Part shown: positions 17,329 to 26,338 of the stretch, piece after piece
Numbering within the stretch: position 1 is the stretch's first letter
How the letters are laid out: each line of letters begins with the position of its first letter
NCBI GenBank assembly: GCA_900696465.1
Contig: CAADGE010000035.1
Span: 1 to 64,000, forward strand
Reading direction: 5' to 3'
Source: an uncultured Planctomycetota bacterium
GTDB lineage: Bacteria; Planctomycetota; Phycisphaerae; UBA1845; UTPLA1
DNA length: 64,000 nucleotides
Notes under the pieces: generated by a model
What the model saw: the letters and a program-made list of their open reading frames with translations, nothing else
Told to the model about the DNA's origin: nothing
Databases searched by the model: none
Position numbers and translations under genes: made by a program

Positions 17329-17357
17329 GTCATAAATCTTGACATCACTAATGTCAA
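17329..17357 (-). promoter_or_regulatory. Candidate promoter embedded in an inverted repeat
   Basis: On the minus strand TTGACA (17357-17352), a 17-nt spacer and TATGAC (17334-17329) form a sigma70-like promoter for the CsgG-like gene. The -35 lies in the perfect palindrome TTGACAT-N5-ATGTCAA (17339-17357), so a repressor bound there would cover it. The predicted leader is about 165 nt. Confidence 0.45.
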
Positions 17358-17408
17358 GCGAATCAGGCCGTTTTTAGGTACTTTCGACGTATCCCGGAGC
17401 AGACCAAT

Positions 17409-18710
17409 TCACGGCGTGTCCGGTTGTGTGGTACTGCCGACCGAGGGCTTCGGAACGATCGGAACAGGGGGCCGGACCGTCGGCCGGTCGGGCTTGTCCT
17501 CCGGAGGCACGTCCGGCGGTTTCGGACCGCCGACGATCAGCGGCTTGGGTGGCGGGGTATGACCGGTCCTGACCTTGAGCAGGTGCGCCCAGCCGGTCTT
17601 GAGTTCCATGGTACCGCTGCGCTCCGATTCGACCGAAGCGGTCAAGTGCAGCTCACGGTGCAGGTTCAGCGTGTAAAGCTCACCTCGCGCCAGGTCGAAC
17701 TCCACCGTTCCCTTGCAGGTCGAACGTTCAATCCGGAATTCGCGCTGCTGATTCGCGCGCGGCGACTGACCGGGCCGAGTCGTCGGCTGTGGAGCCGGCT
17801 CCAGCACCACATCTCCGAGCAGCTCGATCCTTGCGATTCGGCGGTCACCGAGTTTCTTGACCGATTGCAGCGTACAGTGGAGCGTCGTTGCGACCTTGCC
17901 GAAGTTCTTCATGTCATCGGTATATTCGCGCGTCCACGTCTCGCCGATCGCCACCGGTTCGACCGGCATCCAGTACGGGCCGAGGTCGTGAAGCAGGGCG
18001 GTCAGGTTCGATTCATTGAGCTGGCACTTGGTGGCGATCTTGCTCAGCGGGCGGCGCGTGGTCTCGCCGGCCGGTTTCGCCGGCGTGATGTTGAAGCTCT
18101 CCGTGCGGCTGTTGCGCGGATCGATAAAAAAAGAAACCTTCGCCCCGGCGACGGTACCGAGTTCCCACAGCGAGGGCGGCGGATAGATGTGCCGGACTGA
18201 ATCGTACGTCAGAGTATCCTTCATTCCCTGTTCAGTGACTTCGTAGCGCTCGACCTTCCAGAGAATGGTCATCAGCGGGTCGTCCTCGGCCTCCTGCGTC
18301 GTCGCCTGACGCAGCGTGTTCGGCATCACCCTCTGGCTGATTGTCTTGCGATCCTTGATCGTTGTTGAATACGACAGCAGCGGCGGAACCCCGCCGCTCT
18401 CTCGAAACTCGCTCTCGATGACGTAATACAGCATGTCGCCGGGTACCAGCCCGAGCGAAAACGAGACGAGATCACCCGCTGCGACATCGCGGACGGGCTT
18501 CTGCGGCGCTGCGGAAGCGGTCTCGACCAGATGATCCGGCTTTGTGGAAATCGGCTGCTCTGCAACCGGCGCGCGCGTCACGGTGCTCATCTCTGCCGCT
18601 TCATCTGAGTCACGAGTAATGCCCCGGTCGATGTTGGCGGGATTCGCGCAAGCCGGACCCAGCAGTGCCACTGTAAGAAAAAACAGGGGCGTCCATGCGA
18701 ACTTTGTCAT
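17409..18710 (-). CDS. Large lipoprotein of unknown function
   Basis: 433 residues. MTKFAWTPLFFLTVALLGPAC gives a type II signal with Cys at residue 21. After a linker rich in Thr, Ala and Glu there is one domain of about 300 residues with many beta strands (VPGDMLYYVIESEF, IKDRKTISQRV, IGETWTREYTDDM). It resembles planctomycete lipoproteins that measure or bind at the envelope, but no family could be named with confidence. The C-terminal 40 residues are Pro-rich. The gene lies 75 bp downstream of rplU on the same strand, while a separate promoter seems to serve the next lipoprotein gene. Confidence 0.7.
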   Translation of the reverse strand: MTKFAWTPLFFLTVALLGPACANPANIDRGITRDSDEAAEMSTVTRAPVAEQPISTKPDHLVETASAAPQKPVRDVAAGDLVSFSLGLVPGDMLYYVIESEFRESGGVPPLLSYSTTIKDRKTISQRVMPNTLRQATTQEAEDDPLMTILWKVERYEVTEQGMKDTLTYDSVRHIYPPPSLWELGTVAGAKVSFFIDPRNSRTESFNITPAKPAGETTRRPLSKIATKCQLNESNLTALLHDLGPYWMPVEPVAIGETWTREYTDDMKNFGKVATTLHCTLQSVKKLGDRRIARIELLGDVVLEPAPQPTTRPGQSPRANQQREFRIERSTCKGTVEFDLARGELYTLNLHRELHLTASVESERSGTMELKTGWAHLLKVRTGHTPPPKPLIVGGPKPPDVPPEDKPDRPTVRPPVPIVPKPSVGSTTQPDTP

Positions 18711-18785
18711 CCGTCTCTCTGGATGGATTCTTGCGATGAGGTGATTGCCGCGAACTTGTGCATCGTCCCCCCGCGAGGGCGGAGA

Positions 18786-19100
18786 TCAGCCGGTGATCGT
18801 ATCAATGGTCACTTTGAGCAGGTCCTGGCGATGGCCCTTCTTGAGTTTGTAACCCTTGCGCCGCCTGAACTTGACGATGTCGAGCTTGGGCCCGCGAACC
18901 GCGGCCTCCAGTTTGGCCGTCACTTTGGCGCCCTCCACCAGCGGCGTGCCGATCTTGCTCTTGGCGCCGTCACCCAGAAGCAGAACCCGGTCGAACTCGA
19001 TCTTTTTCGCGGAGTCCTTCAACTCGCGCTGCTCCACGTAGATCGTGTCGCCCTTCTGAACGCGGTACTGCTTGCCGCCGTCTTCGATAATCGCATACAT
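18786..19100 (-). CDS. rplU: 50S ribosomal protein L21
   Basis: 104 residues, the usual L21 length. The ATG at 19100 gives the family start MYAIIEDGGKQYRV, and AAGGAG lies 11 nt upstream. An in-frame start at 19217 would add 39 unrelated residues and is rejected. Conserved features include KGDTIYVE near residue 20 and the basic KFRRRKGYKLKKGHRQ block near the end, which contacts 23S rRNA. In most bacteria rpmA (L27) and obgE follow directly. Here a lipoprotein gene follows, so the usual rplU-rpmA pair is broken. A weak promoter-like TTGCAA-N19-TACTAT lies at 19149-19179. Confidence 0.95.
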   Translation of the reverse strand: MYAIIEDGGKQYRVQKGDTIYVEQRELKDSAKKIEFDRVLLLGDGAKSKIGTPLVEGAKVTAKLEAAVRGPKLDIVKFRRRKGYKLKKGHRQDLLKVTIDTITG

Positions 19101-19623
19101 CTTGGTAGCAACTCCTTCGAGGGTCGCGATTCCCCTGTATCGAGCCAAATAGTATCCTCCACATTCGACAGATTTGCAAGAACACCAAGGTGACCAGAAC
19201 GCCGATTGAACATGCATCAGATGGGCTTATCGTGTGGTTCAGATGACACGGCAATCCACCTAACACCTTAAAATAAAAGTAGTTATGGGCCGAACCGGTG
19301 CTTTACTTGCGGCGTCGGAATAGGTAAATTAGTAGCGGGTGATGCATGGGTGGGATGCCTTGTCGTTCCGCAGTTCGCGGGCCTGCTAAATCGGGCTGCA
19401 ACGCGTCCGGAACGGTCAGCCATCAATTCGCGGCGACCGTCCGTCGATTACCCAGATTGTCATCACGGCCGACCCTGTCATCGATCCGAGTAACTTCGCA
19501 CGGATCGAACCTGTCTACGCAATGCGAAGGAGTGGGTGAGCACAGCCAAGTCGGGCGGTCTGTCATGAGCAGGAAGCTCACCAGCGATCCGCCCTGGAAC
19601 CTCATCGTGCGTGGAGTATTACT
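19101..19623. other. Divergent intergenic region, no gene recognised
   Basis: 523 bp between rplU (minus) and a plus-strand lipoprotein gene. It holds the rplU leader and presumably both promoters. An AT-rich patch around 19265-19330 is the likeliest promoter area. No open frame with a plausible product was found, and no recognisable riboswitch or L21 leader structure could be assigned by eye. Confidence 0.45.
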
Positions 19624-21999
19624 GTGAACCGCTTTGTTCGAAATACCATCTTTTGTTTCTTCTCTTTGATGATTCTTAACTCGGGTTGCGTTTCCGACGC
19701 TCCGCGAACGGAATCCGTCTCGCGCGTCGCACAGGCGGACGCTGCATCGGCTGCGCAGCGATCACCCCTGATCCGCCTGCCTGACGGCGCGGAGCTTTCC
19801 ATGCTCGACGGTTCGGTTCACGAAGCAGAACCGGTCGTCATGAGCCCCGAGGAGATGGCTGCCTGGGAAGCCCTGAACAACAACCCCGATGCCAGCATTC
19901 CCGGCATCGTCTGGGTCGGCGAGATGGGCGTAACGGAATCGGTCGAGCAGATCATGGCCCGCGCCGCACTCGAAGATGCCGCCGCTGCACCCCGACAACC
20001 GGAATCGCTCACGATCAAATCGGAGATTGAACTGCCTTGGCGCAAGCACCGCCCACAGAACCCTTCATCTCCGCAGGTCTCGCGATGGTCTGACATTGAA
20101 CCCCTGGAGGAGCAGCACGAGGACCAGATCACACCCAACCGAGAAGGCACCGAGCCGCGCCTTCCGCAGACGCTCAGCACGGCCTTTGACGTGCAGGACT
20201 TGGGCACATCCGGCGGCTTCATTCCGCCGGATACCGTCGGCGATGTCGGACCCACGCAGTACCTGAGCTGCAGCAACGGCCGACTCCGCGTGCATAGCAA
20301 AGCCGGTGTGCTCGGCCTGAATACGACGCTCAACGGCTTTTTCCAGTCCGTGCGAAACGGTTTTGGAACCTCCGATCCTCGCGTACGATTCGACCGGACC
20401 ACCAATCGATGGTTTGTTTCCTGCATCAATCTGTCATTACCTAATCGCGTGCTGCTCGCCGTCAGCAGCGGCCCGACCGTCAACAGCACGGCCAACTTCA
20501 CGTTCTACTTCTTCCAGCATGACCTGGTCGGCACCACGCCGAACTCGGATACCGGTGGCCTGCTGGACTTCCCCTCGCTTGGTGTGGACAACAACGCCGT
20601 CTACATCGGCGGCAACGTCTTCAACTCCTCGCTGACCACCTACATCGGCTCAACCGGCTTCGTTGTGCGAAAGAGTTCAGTCACCTCGGGCGGCCCGATC
20701 GTGGTCACTGCGTTCCGGCAGATCGTCGCCGGCACCGGCGCCGGTCCCTTCGCCCCGATGGGCGTCTCCAACGACGACACCGTGACCAACGAGGGCTACT
20801 TCATCGGCGCTGACAACGCTGCCTTCGGTCGGCTCGCCATGCGACGCGTCAGCACTCCAGGCGGCACGCCGACCATCTCCGGCAACATTTTGATCACCGT
20901 GCCGGCCACGCAGTTCCCGACCGCCGTGCCGGTGCTGGGCAGCACGCGTCCGCTCGACGCCATCGACGACCGGCTTTTTCTCGCCACGATCCATCTGAAT
21001 CAACTGACCGGATTACGCACCCTCTGGACCGCACACAACTTCCGTGTCACGACGGCCGGCATCGCCTCGAGCACCGGCAACCGCATCGGCTGCCGCTGGT
21101 ACGAGCTGCAGAACCTCACTGCCACCCCGACCGTGCGGCAATCCGGCACGGTCTTTGACAGCGCCACGACGAACTTCAACCGGTATTGGATGCCCACGGT
21201 GGCCATGACGCTCCAGGGACATGCCGTCTTCGGCTCCAGTGTCGGTGGTGATGCCCGTCGCGCCGAGATCGCTGTCACCGGTCGACTCGCCAGCCAGACG
21301 CTCGGTCAGATGGACACCCCTCCGGTGATCGCCCAAGGCACCTCCTTCAACTACAACGTGGAAACGTCCGGTACGCAGCGCTGGGGCGACTACTCCATGA
21401 CCAGCGTCGATCCCACGGACGGCATGACCATCTGGACCAACCAGCAATACTGCAACGCCACCAACTCCTGGGCCATGCGGGTCTTCAAGGTGCTGGCCCC
21501 ACCGCCGGCCATGCCATCATCGGCCAATCCGCCGAGCGTTCCCACCGGTGCGACCAACGTCAATGTGCAGATCATCGGTACTTCGTCCGCCGGCTCCGGT
21601 TTCTTTGATCCGGATCCCAGCTACCCCAATCACATCGCTGCAACCGTCAACGGCGGCGGCGTGACCGTCAACAGCATCACTTTCACCAACCCGACCGACA
21701 TCACCCTCAACCTGACGGTCTCGAACGCCGCGGCGACCGGCCTCCGTACAATCAGCGTCACCAACCCCGATGGCCAAAGCGTCATCTCCGCGCCGATCCT
21801 GAACATCATTCCGTCCTGCATCCTGATGGGTGATCTGAATGAAGATACGCTGGTCGACGGAATCGACATCGATCCCTTCGTGCAGTGCCTCGTGAACGGC
21901 ACTTCGCCGGGCAACAACTGCGCCTGCGGCGACTTCAACGGCAGCACGGCGGTCGATGCCGGCGACATCCCCGGTTTCCTGACCGCACTGGGCATCTAA
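19624..21999 (+). CDS. Dockerin-bearing lipoprotein
   Basis: 791 residues. Translation starts at GTG 19624 with GGAG 7 nt upstream. The signal ends at a lipobox I-L-N-S-G-C with Cys at residue 22. Residues about 190-620 form one large domain beginning FDVQDLGTSGGFIPPDTVGD, with many repeated strands and the look of a beta-propeller (RVRFDRTTNRWFVSCI, WGDYSMTSVDPTDG). An IPT/TIG-like beta domain (about 630-725) follows. The C-terminal 65 residues are a dockerin-like pair ([18 protein letters not shown] and GDFNGSTAVDAGDIPGFL). Being lipid-anchored with a dockerin, it could tether cohesin-like partners such as those encoded at 8700 and 12029. That pairing is inference. Confidence 0.8.
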   Translation: MNRFVRNTIFCFFSLMILNSGCVSDAPRTESVSRVAQADAASAAQRSPLIRLPDGAELSMLDGSVHEAEPVVMSPEEMAAWEALNNNPDASIPGIVWVGEMGVTESVEQIMARAALEDAAAAPRQPESLTIKSEIELPWRKHRPQNPSSPQVSRWSDIEPLEEQHEDQITPNREGTEPRLPQTLSTAFDVQDLGTSGGFIPPDTVGDVGPTQYLSCSNGRLRVHSKAGVLGLNTTLNGFFQSVRNGFGTSDPRVRFDRTTNRWFVSCINLSLPNRVLLAVSSGPTVNSTANFTFYFFQHDLVGTTPNSDTGGLLDFPSLGVDNNAVYIGGNVFNSSLTTYIGSTGFVVRKSSVTSGGPIVVTAFRQIVAGTGAGPFAPMGVSNDDTVTNEGYFIGADNAAFGRLAMRRVSTPGGTPTISGNILITVPATQFPTAVPVLGSTRPLDAIDDRLFLATIHLNQLTGLRTLWTAHNFRVTTAGIASSTGNRIGCRWYELQNLTATPTVRQSGTVFDSATTNFNRYWMPTVAMTLQGHAVFGSSVGGDARRAEIAVTGRLASQTLGQMDTPPVIAQGTSFNYNVETSGTQRWGDYSMTSVDPTDGMTIWTNQQYCNATNSWAMRVFKVLAPPPAMPSSANPPSVPTGATNVNVQIIGTSSAGSGFFDPDPSYPNHIAATVNGGGVTVNSITFTNPTDITLNLTVSNAAATGLRTISVTNPDGQSVISAPILNIIPSCILMGDLNEDTLVDGIDIDPFVQCLVNGTSPGNNCACGDFNGSTAVDAGDIPGFLTALGI

Positions 22000-22035
22000 A
22001 GCCCAACCGGCATTACAGGAATCGCGCTCACATAA

Positions 22036-22066
22036 AAGGCCCGGGGCTTACAGCGTCCCGGGCCTT
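22036..22066. terminator. Bidirectional terminator
   Basis: AAGGCCCGGG (22036-22045) pairs with CCCGGGCCTT (22057-22066) around 11 nt. It is flanked by A-rich sequence on the left, giving TTTTATG on the minus strand. It lies between the convergent ends of the dockerin lipoprotein gene and apt. Confidence 0.7.
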
Positions 22067-22125
22067 GCTGTTGACCGTCTCGATCCGGCAGTTGCAGACG
22101 GCTGCGGTGTGTCAGTAATGTTGAA

Positions 22126-22707
22126 TTAAAAATCAGACGTGATCGGCACCTGGCCGTCGCCGATCTTGATGACCGAGTGAACCGGAAGCCCGTTGAACTT
22201 CTCCCGGCCGTTGAGAAAACACAGTTCAATAAGAAACGCCACGCCGACGATCTGCCCGCCAAGTGAATTGACCAGGTGGCAGCAGGCGGCCATGGTCCCG
22301 CCCGTGGCCAGCAGATCGTCGATCATCAGCACCTTGTCGCCGTCGCCGATGGCGTCCTCGTGGATTTCCATCGCGTCTGTGCCGTACTCGAGCTGATACT
22401 CCACCTTCCGCGTCTTGTAGGGAAGCTTGCCCGGCTTGCGAATCGGCACGAAACCGGCTGAGAGATTCCGCGCCACTGCGGTGCCGAAGATGAAACCTCG
22501 GCTCTCCGCACCGACCACCAGATCGACGTGCTGGTCGCGGAACGGCTGCGTGAGAAACTCGACCGCCAGCGACAGCGCCGCGGGGTCTGCCAGCAGCGGC
22601 GTAATATCCTTGAAGACGATTCCCTGCTTGGGGAAGTCCTGCACATCGCGCAGGATCTTTGCCAGCCCGTTGACACTGGGAATCGACAGTTTCGCATGAT
22701 TGGACAT
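22126..22707 (-). CDS. apt: Adenine phosphoribosyltransferase
   Basis: 193 residues. Converts adenine and PRPP to AMP in purine salvage, in the cytoplasm. The PRPP-binding motif VLMIDDLLATGGT is intact near residue 120. The family hallmarks FPKQGIVFKDITPLL and AESRGFIFG are present. The ATG at 22707 is preferred to 22734: it has GAGG upstream and gives a normal N-terminus. It is probably the last gene of the minus-strand run starting with the GspE-like gene at 28039, although a gap of 208 bp separates it from the HtrA gene. Confidence 0.94.
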   Translation of the reverse strand: MSNHAKLSIPSVNGLAKILRDVQDFPKQGIVFKDITPLLADPAALSLAVEFLTQPFRDQHVDLVVGAESRGFIFGTAVARNLSAGFVPIRKPGKLPYKTRKVEYQLEYGTDAMEIHEDAIGDGDKVLMIDDLLATGGTMAACCHLVNSLGGQIVGVAFLIELCFLNGREKFNGLPVHSVIKIGDGQVPITSDF

Positions 22708-22915
22708 GGCGTCCTCGTCTGCTGTGAACCGCACCGGACAGTCGGCAAGCTCGCGCCCGAACTCACAACGACATCATCGGTGAAGGAGTCCCTCGCGGCG
22801 GATGCGAAAAAGATGGTCCTCGCGAGCGGAGCGAATCGGCCTCGCGGCGGCTGGCCGCTGATCCCGATCACCACGGCCATTGTACGCCCGATCAAAGCAC
22901 CGCGGCAACGTCCGA

Positions 22916-24361
22916 TCATCGGACCGGAATCAGAATGGAACCGCCGCTGGCCAGTCCCAGGAGACATTCATCCGTCCGCTGCGTGAGCTGATATCCGGCA
23001 TCCGCCGAGAGCGGCTGGCCGTCGATCTGCACAATGATATCGCCCGGCGAAAGACCGGCTCGACCCGCCGGCGTGTCGTCACCGACCATCAACACGACCA
23101 GCGCCGCATCCGGCAGATTGGCATGGCTCAGTACCGAGCGATCCACCGTGCCGAGCATCGCCCCACGAAACGAGATCGAGGCCGCCGTCGGCGCTCCTGC
23201 GGATGCGCTCGGTCGTCGCCCCACGTCGACGCGCACCATGCGACGATCACCGCTGCGAAACACTTCCATCTCCACGGAAATACCGGGCTCCAGCGCGCCG
23301 ACGACTTGAATGAACTCATCCGCCGTGTGCACGGGCTGCTCTCCCACGCGCACAATCAGATCGCCTTCGCGAAGGCCCGAACGCTGCGCGGGACTGCCCG
23401 GTGACACCGTCGCTACGCGAACACCCGGTTCCGACCAATCGTGTGCAGTCGGGGGAACCGACCGACTCTGCGAGGCCACTTCCACCCCGATGTAGCCATA
23501 CTCCACGCTGCGGCCGGTCAGCAGGCGCTCGATCACCTGCCGTGTTCGCGCCGCGATGGGAACGGCAAAAGCGATTCCTTCGCCTCCGCTTTGCGGCGCG
23601 CTGACTGCCGTCAGAATACCCACCACGCGGCCGTCGATGTCATACAGCGGACCACCGGAATGACCCGGCTGAATCGCCGCGGATGTCTGAATCATGTCGC
23701 CGTAATACCGATCCTCCTCCTGACCGAATGCACCCGGCAGCGGACGGGCGATCGCGCTGACGATGCCCATCCCCACGGCCGCCTGGCCGTCGCCGGCAAG
23801 CCCGAGCGGATTTCCCATCGCAAGCACCACGTGCCCGCGGCGTAAGTTGCGTGCATCGCCCAGGTCTGCAGTTTGCAGGCCGTCAACGGCAATCTGAATG
23901 ACGGCCAGATCGGCCCGCGGGTCAGAGGCCACCTGCCGCGCACGGATTCGGCGGCCGTCATGAAGCGTCACATGAATCGCCAGCGCATCGGCGAGGACAT
24001 GCTGGCTGGTGAGGATCATTCCATCCGGTCGGATCACCACGCCGCTGCCGGTGCTCGTCCATGAACGCGGATCGTGCGGCGGACCGTCGTGCATGGCCGT
24101 GGGGCTGCGGTCCGTCTCGATGGCCACGACGGTCGGCGCGACGCGCTCCACCAGTTCGGCGAGTGCGTCCTGAAAACAACTCAGCAGTGATGGCGCCTCC
24201 TCTGCCGGTGCATCACGGGTGGATTTTTCCGGGAAGAGCAATTGTCGAGGATCGGGAGTCGGAGCGGCGGGTCCACGCAGGTCCATCGGCTCAAGGGCCG
24301 CGACGTGCGCCGTCATCAGACTGATGACGAAGCCCACCGCTATTTCTCGGATCGCGCGCAT
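22916..24361 (-). CDS. HtrA/DegP-like serine protease with two PDZ domains
   Basis: 481 residues from the ATG at 24361, which begins a signal peptide (MRAIREIAVGFVISLMTAHV). A GTG at 24379 would add six residues. The trypsin-like domain covers about 70-270: His in LTSQHVLAD, Asp in RADLAVIQI, Ser in QPGHSGGPLYD. In most HtrA proteins the Ser motif reads GNSGGP, so Asn to His is a small oddity. PDZ1 (about 285-385) contains GYIGVEV and SGLREGDLIV. PDZ2 (about 395-480) contains AGLSPGDIIV. Expected role: periplasmic quality control of exported proteins, fitting a genome with giant secreted proteins. It follows the CvpA-like gene by 59 bp. Confidence 0.9.
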   Translation of the reverse strand: MRAIREIAVGFVISLMTAHVAALEPMDLRGPAAPTPDPRQLLFPEKSTRDAPAEEAPSLLSCFQDALAELVERVAPTVVAIETDRSPTAMHDGPPHDPRSWTSTGSGVVIRPDGMILTSQHVLADALAIHVTLHDGRRIRARQVASDPRADLAVIQIAVDGLQTADLGDARNLRRGHVVLAMGNPLGLAGDGQAAVGMGIVSAIARPLPGAFGQEEDRYYGDMIQTSAAIQPGHSGGPLYDIDGRVVGILTAVSAPQSGGEGIAFAVPIAARTRQVIERLLTGRSVEYGYIGVEVASQSRSVPPTAHDWSEPGVRVATVSPGSPAQRSGLREGDLIVRVGEQPVHTADEFIQVVGALEPGISVEMEVFRSGDRRMVRVDVGRRPSASAGAPTAASISFRGAMLGTVDRSVLSHANLPDAALVVLMVGDDTPAGRAGLSPGDIIVQIDGQPLSADAGYQLTQRTDECLLGLASGGSILIPVR

Positions 24362-24420
24362 CGTGACGGTTCCATCCACTCACGGCAGCGCGGGGTGCCA
24401 ATCTGACGGCATCCGCCCCG

Positions 24421-26283
24421 CTAGGGTACATCGATGATCAATTCCTGGCTCGCGCCCTGCCGGGCTCCCGCATTGAACTTGACGATCTTCACTCCAGGAT
24501 CGACCAGGAAGAGATAACCGAATCGTCGCTGGTCGGGCGGTGTATCGCGCAGCATGTTCGCGGTGATCTTCTTGGCCCGGGCCAGGCAGCGCTCCGGCAC
24601 GTCGGCATCCGGGTGGTATTGCACCTCCAGCACCATCTTGCCGTTGACCGGAGCCGCTGAATAAACGCCGATGGCGTAGTAGTCATTTCCGTTTTCATCG
24701 GTGAGACGAATCTGCGCTGCGACGTTCGTCGCATAGTTCAGCGCACGCCCGTAAAGCGAAAGGGCATCCTTCTTCTCCGCGCCCACCTGAACCATCCGCT
24801 TGCCGCCGGGCACGTTGAACTCGGTAACGTCCCAGTCGGTCGGCGGCGGATCGGGAATCTCAACGAAGAAATGGCACTCGCCGAGTCGCTGGCTCACCAG
24901 CGCCCCGCGCACCACCGGGTCGTTCGCATCCAGCGGGAAGGGCAACTCTGAAAAAACGCCGGTCCGCGCCGCAATGGCGTCGGCCACATGGACCGCGCCG
25001 CCCGGTGCGTCGCCGACTTTGACCTTCGGCTTGTCATCGTCACCGGAAGCCGAATCAGATTTCTTTCGCTCTCCTTCCGCGCCGCGGCCTTTCGGCAGAT
25101 CTCGACCGCCGGAGACAGATGCATCGGCCGGCGGCTCCTCCTTGAACATCTGCTTCGTAATTTCCACGCGGGCTCCCCGCTTGAATTCCATGAACCACGG
25201 CTGGAAGTCCTCCGGCACCTCGAAGGCCACATCGAAGCGATAGCCGGCCACGAAATCGCCGGAGTCACCACCCTGCGAGATACCAACAGATCGTGTCACC
25301 TCCGGACCCAGGATCAGATTTGTCTGAGGGCCGAACTTCACCAGCCGTGTTGCCTGTTGTGCACTGACTTTGCGAAGGCCGTGGCCCTTGTGGGTATAGA
25401 GATCCGTCATGCCACAGGCGAAGTAAACGGAGGCATCGCGCGAAGCCATGCCCTCGATCGACGGCGGAGGACCGACCAGACGGAACTGTAGCGGACGAAA
25501 TCGAATCTCCGCGCCGGACTTCGCCGCCGTGCTGTTGACCCGCACACGGAACACCAGGAACTTGCTGCCCGGCGCGGCCGGCTCAACGGCCTGAAATTCC
25601 CTTGCGAGGGCATCGCCGTCGGCGCGCTGCGTGACCTCGTCAATCTGTCGCGCCTCCCAATAACCGAGCACCTGCAGGGAATCCTGCGGGAGAAACAACC
25701 GCTCCTCCGGCTGCGGATTGGCCCGGGCCGAATAGAGTTCAAGCAGCAGATCGGGCTTGGCCCGCGAGAGCGGATTGTCACCGCCAAATCGACCGTTGGA
25801 GAGCATGGTCGCCAGGCCGACAGTGAAATTGTCCGGTTTGAACCAGAAGTTGCTCAGTTCGGTCCTGCCGTCGGCCGTGGCCTTGACGCGCTCGAAGCCG
25901 AAGACGGTCGATCCCAGCGGGAGCATCTGGATCGCCGTGAGCGATATGCCCACCAGGATCAGCCCGACAAAGAAACCGAACACGCCGCCGCCGGCGCGAT
26001 CCGCATAGACCGGGAGCCGAACATTGTCGGGGATCAGCTTGTCGGTCAGCACACGGAGCAGGGCGAGGCAGATCAGAAAGATCAGCATCAGCGCGAGCGG
26101 CAGCCCCACGCTGGGATCAATCGTCCCTTCCCAGAGTGCATGCACCTGCTCGTAGAACTCAAACGCCAGCATGCAGGATACGACGGACAGGAAGAACATC
26201 AGCAGGGCGCTGAAAAGTCCCTGGTACACCCAGAAGACGGTGACCAAGATGACCATGAGTGCGACAACCAGTGAAAAGAGCAT
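24421..26283 (-). CDS. CvpA-like membrane protein with large C-terminal extension
   Basis: 620 residues. The ATG at 26283 has GAGGAG 8 nt upstream, better than a GTG at 26292. The first 140 residues carry four hydrophobic helices in the CvpA (colicin V production) arrangement, including AGGGVFGFFVGLILVGISL. CvpA proteins are inner-membrane proteins of about 160-180 residues, so some 450 residues are extra. The extension is probably extracytoplasmic, with beta-rich stretches and an acidic, Lys/Ser-rich low-complexity linker (GERKKSDSASGDDDKPKVK) near residue 410. It has no enzyme motif that I recognise. It lies between the GspE-like and HtrA genes with gaps of 55 and 59 bp, so co-transcription is likely. 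Confidence 0.75.
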   Translation of the reverse strand: MLFSLVVALMVILVTVFWVYQGLFSALLMFFLSVVSCMLAFEFYEQVHALWEGTIDPSVGLPLALMLIFLICLALLRVLTDKLIPDNVRLPVYADRAGGGVFGFFVGLILVGISLTAIQMLPLGSTVFGFERVKATADGRTELSNFWFKPDNFTVGLATMLSNGRFGGDNPLSRAKPDLLLELYSARANPQPEERLFLPQDSLQVLGYWEARQIDEVTQRADGDALAREFQAVEPAAPGSKFLVFRVRVNSTAAKSGAEIRFRPLQFRLVGPPPSIEGMASRDASVYFACGMTDLYTHKGHGLRKVSAQQATRLVKFGPQTNLILGPEVTRSVGISQGGDSGDFVAGYRFDVAFEVPEDFQPWFMEFKRGARVEITKQMFKEEPPADASVSGGRDLPKGRGAEGERKKSDSASGDDDKPKVKVGDAPGGAVHVADAIAARTGVFSELPFPLDANDPVVRGALVSQRLGECHFFVEIPDPPPTDWDVTEFNVPGGKRMVQVGAEKKDALSLYGRALNYATNVAAQIRLTDENGNDYYAIGVYSAAPVNGKMVLEVQYHPDADVPERCLARAKKITANMLRDTPPDQRRFGYLFLVDPGVKIVKFNAGARQGASQELIIDVP

Positions 26284-26338
26284 GTGGATCACTCCTCGAA
26301 GGACCGTCCCGGCCCGATTGAGGCGCTGCGGCGGCCTG

